A stretch of 64,000 nt of DNA from Isoperla grammatica (Eukaryota; Arthropoda; Insecta; Plecoptera; Perlodidae): the NCBI GenBank assembly GCA_945910005.1, contig OX246739.1, forward strand, positions 40,753,625 to 40,817,624. Direction: 5' to 3'. Both the position numbers and the translations under genes were made by a program. The notes beneath the pieces were generated by a model. That model was given only the letters and a program-made list of their open reading frames with translations. It was not told where the DNA came from and did not search any database. This document shows, piece after piece, positions 10,937 through 22,900 of the stretch. The first letter of the stretch is position 1. Each line of letters begins with the position of its first letter.

Positions 10937-13900
10937 GTACAGCACATGGCATCATTCATATCCGGTGATCATTTTAAGTTTATAGGTAAGGGGTGTCGTG
11001 TTGGTATTGGATATTTGTGTATACGATGTAGAAAGTCTACCAACAATAACATGGACAAATTAGTGCGTTTCACCAACCTGGTAAAATAATATTTGGTACA
11101 GCTTACAAGCTGTTCCATTTAACACAGAACTTCCTTCTGCTATAGTAACAGTACGGTACCACCACTGTAGATTTTATAATAATTATAGAATTGTGTACTA
11201 TTAAAACATAACATTTAAGACAAAGAGAAACCATGAAAGGTAAGTCAAATTAGCATTGTGTGTGTTGAGCAACTATCATATATCAACTCTTGCACGTACC
11301 CAGGAAATGAATTTGTATTTTACATAGTGCACACACCCATCAATTTATTAGCACCATATTGATGTAGACCTAGGGATTAACAATGAGTCTACAAACTAAA
11401 ATCTGTACCAAAAGTAATGTGTGAAAAAAAAATGTGTAAATACCATCTGTGTCAGATCTGTTCTACCATTGCTGGTAGATATGAGATGAAAGTAATGAAA
11501 CAAATCAAAATTCCTTTTATTTATCATTATTATTATTACAAAACAAGATATGTGGTATTCCGTATTAAATATTCAATTTGCCAATTAACATCACATTTAA
11601 GGACATCTGCTAGACACTTACTCCAAAACTGTTTAATACATATCAGTGGTGTAGTGGTGCGTATACGGGCGTATACGCCGTATACACACTGCTCCAGCTA
11701 AAAAACTTTCGTATACACACTGGTTTTGGTTATGATACGAGTGATACGCATTGATACGGTCGTAACATGCCTCGAATGACGGACACATTATTCACGATTG
11801 TCAGCTTTTCTCCGTTAGTAAAATTGTGCTCTCTGGCACTGGCATTTAATTGGCACAAGGCCTCAAATCCTAAGACCACCTTTGAATCTGGGAGTCCCGA
11901 TATTCAATTTTTAGTCCCGCGTCGCGCCAATACACCAAGTGGGATACAATTGTCTCGCTTGGTAAAAATATTGCGGTGTCAATTATCAACAGCCAAGTAT
12001 CAACATATACCTATACGGGCCACGGGCGGCGTGTGTGTCGCCAAACCACTTCCCAAACCCCCAAAACGTATTCCTGAACAATTCTCGTCAGTGTTCCAAT
12101 TATTGTTGGTGATTTTCTGGTTTTGCACTACAAAAACTGCAGTATTTCGGGATTGCATTCAGTCCGGTATTGGTATCTAAAACGCTCAAAACACACTCTT
12201 AAAAGCCTGTTTTTTTTTAAATCGCCTGCGGCGCCATTGTTGGGGGGCTTTGCCCCCCAAACCCCCCATGTTCTTTTGTATGAAAAGATGTGTCCCTCCA
12301 GCTTCCCACTGAAGCGTATACGTACTGGTAAATTTGGCACTACACCACTGATACATATTGCTAGCAATTTAAAACGTGGAATTATGAAATAGTACCCCAT
12401 TCAAGGACACGGCCACAGCTGTTTGAAGAATACTACTGGTACACTAAAACACAATATTTTAGTAAATCCACGCAATCAACAGTACTCTGTCATGCAATCT
12501 ACACCACAGCTGTTTTTGCTGGAAAATAAACATTTGGATCAGATGGTTTATTACAAAATACAGGATTTGCAGACCTGGGTAGATTACGTTTTAAAAGTAT
12601 AGTAGTTACAATGTTGTTACTTTTTCAAAAATATAATGAAATTTTATATAGTAGTATGTATGAAATTACTTAAAAAATCACAAAATTTAAATTACTTCCT
12701 TTTGATTTTATATTATGACAGGAATATAGGGGAGGAAATTTAAATAAGAACTTTATCGACACTTTAAGAGTGAGGTAGTAATTTAATATTTACTACTTCG
12801 ACCAATATTATTCATATGTTGATGCCAACATTTTTTGTTGGTACTGTAACATTACAAATAATAATGAATGCAATGCAGTTTTCTACCTGCTAGTAATGTG
12901 AAGAAAGAAATCACGTCATTAGGCAGCTTCATACTTGATAAACATTTGGTTTTAAAATATGTAATATTTTACAAGTTAAATCATGTCAATCTTCTCTTAT
13001 GATTACAAGCAAACTTGATACACATTTTGTCCTCCTGTGACATCCAAAGCTAACTGCAATGTTTGTGTATCTCATGCTACAGAAGATGTCAAAGGCTACA
13101 ATCTAGACAATGACTCAATTGTGTTATAGGTCTAGGACAACTTGTAACCGGCACCTCCACCAAATCATAAGGTCATTTTGTGAAAAAATGACTATCCTTA
13201 AATAATATTTTTAACACACAATTAGCCTATCAAGACATGCTAGTCAACTTTGATATTAATTTTACTTTGTACAGGCTTGGAGCCCAAATGTTTTTGCCAG
13301 AATTTTTGATCACATGAACGAAAAGAGGAGACATTTCCTATGAGCGTGCGAAAGGATGGTGTATTTTTAAATTCTGCTTGTCACTCATATTTGGGATCCA
13401 AATAGCACACACACATACACACACACATATACATATATATATATATATATATAATTGGAACTCAGAACAAGATATAACATGTTCTAGTGAGGATAAAGAT
13501 ACAGAAGGACGACAGCTTACCTGAGAAAGTAGATAGGTCGCTTTGAGAAACATATAGATGAGAAGACAAATAAACTGAGATGTGTGTATATATATATATA
13601 TAATTGGTTGATTACTAGGGACGAACATCGTATTCACTAAACTGAAAAAAAGGGTGTGCATAAATATTTCGATAACTTGGCAGCAATATTGGAAACTATT
13701 CTATTAATAGTAAGCTCTAATATATTATATATATATTTTCAAAAGGAATTTATGTTGTGTTGTGCATGTGTTGTTTAGAACATACGGTATTTTATGCTTA
13801 ATTTAGTGAATTACTTAAATATGTACATAATTATCATAATTCTTCGGTGAATGAAAGTATGAGTTTGGTTAAAAGCTATGATTCTAATAAAACACTTTGT

Positions 13901-16900
13901 ATACATAATTGTATCTCACAACAGGCAAATGATATAGGTATTCTCAAATATTTTTCCAAACCTTCGAAATATTTCCAAACATACCAAATTTATCTCAGTA
14001 AAATAGTAAATACTATTGAACACGACTGAATTTTCAGTATCATAACTTGTTGGAAATTTCATTCAGAGTAGTATAAGCCTATACATAATTGAATAAGATA
14101 AGATCATTTATTGACCTGTTGATTGGTACATCGTACAAATAAATATAGGTATCGTCATGGTCTTATTACGTACACATTTGGTACATACTTTATATAATAT
14201 CACAAGACATACAATATATAGTATAGTAAGTATAAACATTCAAATGTGTAATAATCCAGTTCTTATGTGTATTAATTAATAATTTACTACCATGTAATAA
14301 TTTCTTAGAAATTAACTTCAATTCTTTTTGAAAGAAAGGTCAGTAGTGTGCTGAACGGTACACATTACCGTGTGCCGTGTATAGAGTGGCTTGTGTTTTT
14401 ACACAAATCAAAATCCAGTTCACTACTGTGACTGCATGGACGAATTACTTAAAACTAAATGCAATTAAATTCGAAATATCTTTCGAAAATCCAGTTTTTT
14501 CTTCAACAATCCTGTTTCACAACAAATGCCGTGTTTGTTCTCAAAACATGTCAAAACCTTATTCAGTCCCAATGGATCGATATCGCTAGTTCAACAGTAG
14601 CTTGTGTTGCAACGTTGTAGCACGGACGAGGACGCCCGACAGGCGATGCTGACGGATGGCGGGAAGATCAAGGAGGTGAAGGTGAAGCTGATGCTGTCGT
14701 CGCGCACCGAGATGCAGAAGGTGATCGAGCAGGCGCGACAGCAGAGCGTCTCGCTGCAGACGCTGCTTCAGATGCCGGCGCCGCCCATCGTCGCGCCCGT
14801 AACCCTGCCGCCTCCACCTGGTACGATCCACACACACGGCGATAACTAGGACATTTAGGGACACTGAGAAATGGCAAATAAAATGCCCTCATTTCTTTCA
14901 TTTCAATATATCAAATCAAAATGAATACTTCATTTCGTCATAAAAATAGCATTTTAATCAAGTCATCAGCGAGTTAAATAACACAGTTCTCCCCAGAGCC
15001 GGTAAGCCAGGCGGATATATTTCTGCTGCCCCCCTATATAATACAAAACAAATTTATAAGTTGTTTGAATATGCCTGTATAGCATAAATTCTGGATATGG
15101 GTAGGCCTAATGCTCTACAAATATGCTATTTTAAAAAACAAATTATCTGAGAATATTTTCCTATTTTTAGGTCATAGGCCTATGTTACTGAAGATGTAGG
15201 CCTAATTGATATTAAAAATGCACTTTCTTGAAAGGGGTGGTCTAACCAACCAAGCAACCAAATCAATATCAAACAAATTATCTGAGCATAATTTCTAGAA
15301 AAAAAAAATGTAGACATTTTTGGTCATAGACCTACTTTATTTACTGATCATGCAATTCACATAAAAAAAAAATGCATTTTCTTGAAGGGGGTGGTCCAAC
15401 CCAAGGTCCACTAGATCGCTAGTAGCGTGCGCGCAGCGCGCTTCGCAATTACTCCGCTAGGAGTAAATCCAGTAGACGTTGGTCCAACCAACCAAGCCAA
15501 TATACATCATTCTCCTGTCATTAACAGGAATGATTCACATGAGAATGACAAAATTATCACACGAAATAAAGCGGTACACTTCTTGATATTTAGATAAACT
15601 GATTTATTACCATCTACTATGAAAACACTATTATACAATAGCTTAATAACACAGTAACTCCAGTTGGTACCGATCACTAAAAAACAGACTCGTCCTCCAA
15701 CAACTGACTGCCGCAACCATGCTCCATCCACCGCCTTCTCATCGGCTGGTCCTCAGTTTCAGTGCCCCGCGGAGACAACGGCTGACCCACCGCACTCATT
15801 AAATACAAAGTTGTTCTGAATCGGCCTTGTTGATTCTGGCATTTGTACGCAGATGCTCGCACTGTCCAATTACTGATTTTATGTGGTTCATATTTGAAAT
15901 ATAGATCTCTGATTAGTTATTGCTCACTCGTCGATGATGTTCAGAGGCTACAAGGTTGGTTTAGCCACTTTAAATTAGTGTTGTTACTGTGTGGGTAGGT
16001 AGACTATAAATACGAATTTATTTAGCTGAAACCTAGCCCAGGCTGTTTCCCGCCATATATTTTGAGGTTATATCTTCAATAGCAGACAAACTTCTTTAGA
16101 AACATTGATATTAAAGAACTTTCAAATATATGTAATAGACGGGTGTTTACCTGCAGCATCCAGGAGAATGATAAGCTGTAAAGGAACTTTAGCACTTTGA
16201 ACAGTAATAGAAAGGATCAAGCTATGCAAGCTAAGGTTGCTTATAAAAATCACAGCCTTTTAAATTGGTCGCTTTGAAAGAGGTTCACTAAAATATTTTT
16301 GGTGAGAAGTTTGAATTTTATTTAGGACTGAAGAATGACTACATTTCTTAGGGACTGCTGTTCCAATATAAAAATGCAACAAGTTATTGACCCCCCTAAA
16401 AAAAAATTGGCCTTATTAAGATCTAGATAATCCATAACCTAGTAGAGCTAATTAACCACGGAATTTGTAATGCAGTAGATGCAATTACACATATATTGCT
16501 TATGTTTTCAATAGGAACAAGCCAGGAGAATGACAAAAAGGCCAAGTTTTTCAAGTTAACGGGGTCGTTAGCTGGTACGGTATCTAATCTGTAACCCAAC
16601 AAACCTTATGCAGATAACGAACCGTTGGCTAACGGCTCCTTTAAGAAACCGATTGAAAAACCGTGCCCTAGGCTATTAAGAGCGAAGGGTACATCTACGT
16701 CAAAAGCCTCGGAAAATGTTCATTTCTTAGTTCTATATCAACAATGCTACTTGAAATTGAAAATCTGAGTCAACAGCGCACTGTGTTTTGATAAACCCTA
16801 CAGATTGAATGAATTATTACAACCAGTAGTGTCGATATTTTGATTATTAAATCAATTATTACTAATAAAGTTAAAAATAAATAAAAACCATGCTGATTAT

Positions 16901-19900
16901 AAATAATGTTGAAGCATTCAGTATGTAGGGCTTACCAAAATACAGTGTGCTGTTGATTCAGATTTTGGATTGTGAAGTGAAAATTAAAAAAAAAAATTAA
17001 ATTAAAATTCTGTGCAGGTTTTGACGTAGAGGTACCCTTCGCTCTTAATCACCCCATATAAGGTAGGCCTATCACATTCCATTATTTTCAAAATAAGAAT
17101 ACAGTTTAACATGCACACTATCATTAGGTACCAATTTATTTACGTATTTTGTTAGTTGATGCGAAATTCAAATTGACAAAAAAGTGCAAGGGATGCAATT
17201 TTGCCTATTTCTAGTGAATTACCCATATACCACACCAGTCTCACCAAAAAAAAACTGCACCAAGTTACTAATGTGTTCTAGTTATCTAAATAGCGAGTAT
17301 CTCTATTCTACTCTTATGGCACTCGTTCTGTTTTTGTTTGCTTTTTTATATCTCGCGATAGCGGTCGAACGTAGAGTCCGATCAAGCTGAAATTTGGACC
17401 ACCTACAAGCTTTGATGTGGATTGAATGTGATAGTTTTGTGGCCAAATTGGTGGAGAAGTTACAATGTTGTTACCTACTACAAAATATTTTTCTAAAACA
17501 AACTGGCGGCCAAATGTGGGTAGCCATATTATAGTAAATTTCTTCCGATTACGAGTATACTAATTTCAACGCAATGCGATACATATTGTATACCAATTAT
17601 TAAGCGAGCGTTTCCACTTGACTCTTATGGCACTTCGTTCTGTTTTTTTTTTTTTTTTATTTTTTTTTATGTCTGTCGATAGCGGTCGAACGGAAAGTCC
17701 GATCAACTTGAAATTTGGACCATCCACAAGCCTCGATGTGGATTGAAGGTGTATAGTTTTGAGGCAAAATCGTTCGAAAAGTTACAAAGTTACACCATAG
17801 TTACTGCAAAATATTTTTCTGAAACAAAATGGCGGCAAAATGTGAGATAGCCAGATTTTTCTACAGATTTTTCCGGTCACGAATATGTTAATGTAATGGC
17901 GATCTGATAAATATTGGCAAAGTTACACAAAAGTTACTCGAAAATATATTTTTGAAACACAGTTACGGCAAAATGTGAGGTGGCTATCTGATAGTAAATT
18001 TTTGTCCGGTCACGAATATACTAATGTAAACGTGATCCGATACGTATAAGAGGCAGAAATTACATTTCTATTGCTGTCAATAACTGTTAGTAACGGTGGC
18101 GGACCGTGTTGAAAACATGACAGCGAAAATTCTTAGCAACGCACATTGCACTGCATACAACAATGTCGGAAAGTATAATAGCCATGGAAATAAGAACAAT
18201 TTTTGCAATGCGCATTCTTGAATTGTTGTTAATTGTTGTTCGTATTAGCATTCACTACGTTTATCAGGGCTTTTTAAGTCGATTTAAGGTAAAACGGTTT
18301 CCGTAAGTCGATACGTTTATCAAGGCGTTGACAATTCCGCGTAAAAAAGTAACCTTGATATTCTCCCGACAGGTGTCGTCAAATCGTCTTAAAACACGTA
18401 CAGTAAGGCGGTGCGCAACATTCAGTAAGCGGTGTTACACACCTACATAACCTATCGCGTTCGCGCCTTGCAATAATTGTCAAATGAGTACACTCAGTTG
18501 CCGCTAGGTTGCGGAAAGATGGCGTCTTAAACCGTTTTAAGTGTTTATCACGTCAAATTAAATCGGTTTAACTGTTCTAAGTCACTTTGGAAAGTGACCT
18601 AAAGTTAAACCGTTTTTAGCTAAATCGATGTGTTTACCAACACCATTAAACCGATTCAACCCTTAAAACGATTTACTTAAACCGGTTTAAAGCTCCTGAT
18701 AAACGTAGTGATTGAAAACTTTTCGCCAGAAAGTTCGTAGATATTGACGCGCTCGCTTATCAACGCGTCAAACAGAGCGTTTTCCTAGTGTATACCAATT
18801 ACATTTGTATTGCTGAATTGCAAGGATTACTCCACTAGGAGTAAATCCAGTAGACCTTGCGCTTTGCAATTACTCCACTAGGAGTAAATCCAGTAGACCT
18901 TGGCTGAATTGTAGTGAAGTAACTATGACAACAAAAAATCAAGCTATAATTTATACGGACAATCGATCTAATATTGAACAATGGCAGGAAGTATAATAAC
19001 TGAATGGAAAAATTTCTAATCTTTGCACATTTTTGTTTTGGTTGTTGATTGTTGTTTTTTGAACAAATATTAATATTTTTATATTTATGATGATATTAGT
19101 GTTTTCAGTATAACGATGCTGGAGCAACAAGACCACTTGTACACTTTTATCTTTATCTCTTACATTGAACAATGATGATAGCTTTGAGAACTTTTCACCA
19201 GACATGGATGAGAGGACATGGATGCGCTCGCTTATCAAGGGGTGCCCAGCGTTTTCCTAGTATCTTGAAAATGCTACACCAGGCTATATTGAAAAAGTGA
19301 TAAATGAGCATGATGTGGTTTTATAAGAACTAAACAGTAAAAACTGAATTAACAAAGTATCAAATATTTGTATTGTCACGGTTGTTACTTTGATAATGCA
19401 AATTAATTACAGTTAATCACTTACTTTCCACATAACAATACAACAATATTTTGAACTTTTTTAATCCGTTTTTTTATTCAAATGAAACCACTTTACGCTC
19501 ATGTATCACTTTTCAAAACATGTTAATAATAATTTACATGAAATACAGGTAAAAACTAACAAACATGTTAATTTGGCTCAGTTTTTATAGTTGAGTAGTC
19601 TTCCACTTTAAGCCATCTATGTTCAAGACTTGGTGTGTATGGGTACCCGAAACTTTGGGTGGTTGTCATTACCCGAAATTCGAGTTTTTTAATTGCCAAA
19701 ATCAGGCTTTTTTGGGTAGGCCTACTTAAAAAATGTAGAAGTACCTGAAAAAGTCCCAAGTAGGGATGTCAAGAAGCATGAAGAATAATGGTGCACAGGA
19801 AGGCTGATTAGTGTAGTGCTACCAAAAGAGAATATTATCAGTCAATCTTGGTCTACTTCTAGTAGGCCTATGGTATCGTTTAATTATTTTTTAATATTTT

Positions 19901-22900
19901 ACTTTACTATATTTGATAATGAAATAAAAGTGCACACACACCCCGTAATAATACGGTTACAAACTGGCTTAGGTTAGTGACAGATACTAAAACGTTCTCT
20001 TGCCCACAGTGCCAGTCCCAGTGGCTCCCGTTGTCGCCACACCCCCTGTGGTTGCGCCGGTAGTGCCTGTGGTCGCCGCTACACCGGCCGTTGCCAAGCA
20101 GCCAGAACGGCGGGACTCGAAGGAGAAACGTGACCGGAGAGACCGATCTCGGTCACGTGACCGTAGCAGCAGACGAGACAGGTATTGCGATCCGCCGTAT
20201 TATTCTTCTTTACGTAGCAATAGGGAATGTGCATGAATTTTCTACAGCTCTGAAAGTACGTGGAATATATTGTTATTCATCTAAAGACATCACAAACCTA
20301 ATTTAAAAGTTTTAAAATTAACTCATTACACTTCTATACATGTTCAAAGATTTTGATTATCTGTTTCCCGCACTATTATTTTTAAACGGTATGTGACGTC
20401 ACAATCCATGAAAATCACTGTTTATATGAATGACTTTGCATATAACCTCCTTGGACTTTGCCACCGCCTCCGAGACGAAACAATCAAATTTTCAAGGTCA
20501 TCATCTTGTCAAAATTTTTACTCAAGCCGTTGTCAAGTCTGCTTTATATGAATAACAACACCCAATATTTACTGTTATTCTATGAAAATAGGTTTGGTAT
20601 TATCTATTATTGTTTTTATAGTAATTGGTCTTCAAAATTAATTACTAGGCGTACTAGACATTAATTCGGATATGATAATTTCCAAATAAGCGTTATTTTA
20701 TTTATCATTTTATGATTGGTTGATTGCTAATACATGGAAAGTGACGTATGCCCCGTTTTTCCCGCCATAAATATGTGTGAAACTTTCAGCTCGTTTTTAT
20801 AAATGAATCTTTACTCTATGGCATCGAAATAAAATATTTTTGTATTCAGGAAGTTAATCCTAATCTAGTAAAATGCTAGAAAAAAATGATGCATATTCCC
20901 CATTGTAAACATTTTACTTCAATGTATTTACTTGCCAAAAGATAGGCCTATAGATAGTATGTAACATTAGCCCATATCACACTACAATTGGAATCGTAGA
21001 CTGGAGTCGCCAATTGCAATCGCAATCTACAATTATCCAATCACACTTGACCAGCTGACAATCCTAAAATCGTTCAACTAGGAAATAAATTCAATAATAA
21101 TAACTAAAAAGACAAGCCTTAATCACAAACAAATATATAATTAAAGTTATTGGCTCTTTGTTTCCATTAAAATAGTTGTTGCTTGAGGTTATGTTGTGTT
21201 AGTGCTCAATTCGTATTTAACCGTTCTCCTTCCTGATTGGTTCACGTGACTCGGATCTACGATTCCCAATCTTATTTTAGAGCTCCGTCTATAAAAAGAT
21301 TGCAACCGTAGACTGGCCGAACTGAGCTACTGCGCATGCGCCGCCAATCGTAAGCTCGAATCTACGATTGCAATTGTCAGTTCGGAACCTAATGTGATAT
21401 GGCCTATACATATTCGTGGTAGGCCTATACATGAACAAGCTATAGAAAATTGAGTTAGAGGGTAAGTTGAGTTATTTGGAAAGTCTAATTCGTAGAATGG
21501 GTTTTGACTAACAAATTTAACAACTATAAGAGCAAAATAGGTCATTTGGGAGTGAGATTTAAGACTTACCAGGAACAAGATGCCAATCTCTGACAGTATT
21601 ATGCCGGGTTAACGTCACGCGAACAAGTGTGCATGCCTTGGTGTGATGAGTAGAGGAATGTGAAGGGGTGACGCGTCTGTTTCCAGGGACCGAAGGCGAC
21701 GGGATCGAAGCCGCAGTCGGGACCGACGCCGACGTAGGTCGAGAGACCGGTCAAGGGATCGCTCCAAGGACCGGGACCGTTCCAAGGAGCGGGACAAGTC
21801 CAAGGATCGAGACCGTAACAAGGACTCGGAACGACGGAGAATCTCCAGGTAGGCCTGACGTAATGTAATACGCACAAGTTAATTTGCAAAAGTTCATACT
21901 TGAACTTGGACCCGATGTGAATGTGGTAAGTGGGTTGTTGTTTTAAAAGCTGCACAGCTTCAGCTGTCTTTTGGAAAAATCTATTTATCGAAAGAAAGAA
22001 TTTCAGAGTTCATGTAATAGTATGTCAGTGTAATATATACTTGGTAGTACTGTAGTCAGTGTTTTATGAATGTTTCATAATTAATTAATGTTTGCAATAA
22101 ATGCTCTTCGTAGACCTAAAATTAAAATGCACTTTAAATATATTTGTCAAAGAATTGCTTTTAATTTAAAACTGAGTTGCATTAAGTATAAAAAAGAAAT
22201 TTTAGTAATTTATTAAGCTAAGTTCAGAAAGATCAACAATGGGCGTCTGTTTGTTCCCCAGGGACTCGCACGGTTCCCGTCGCACCTCACTGAACAAAGA
22301 TGAGCGAGGGGGCATCAAAGAACAGAATGGCAGCGAACACAAGCCGAATGCACCGCACTCAAGCTCGGTGTGGGAGGTGCCTCTCTCGGGCAACGCGATA
22401 CCGGGCAAGCCTATGCCGGGCTTCGTCAAGACTCCCATTATTCCTACCCCACCTGCCCGCCCCCTGGGACCTCCACTGGCAGACAGGGTACAGGTATTTA
22501 TTGTCTTATCTTGTCACTAAGCAATAGAATAGAATCTTAAGTGGATTTAGGTGTACATGTAAATCCAGTTACCTTATTCAAGTACAATTTTTGGGTGACA
22601 AATCAGTATTCGAGAACAGTTCTACACTTAAAAAAAGCACCTATATAGTAGGCCTACACTGTTAAAACAGTATAAATGTCTTGAGCTCCACCCAATTTAA
22701 CACATTCAGTTACTGCTATAATTCAGGCTTGCATGAAAACATGCAGTGTTATGAAAAACTGTAATACATATTTTGGTAGAACATCTAGGCCTACTTAGTA
22801 TGGCACCATTTTATTGTTTTTTCCTTTGTCAGCAGCCCGAGGTTCCTTTGTCCAGAGGAGATATGGATGGGAGACGTATCATGGGTAGTGGACCATTCAC

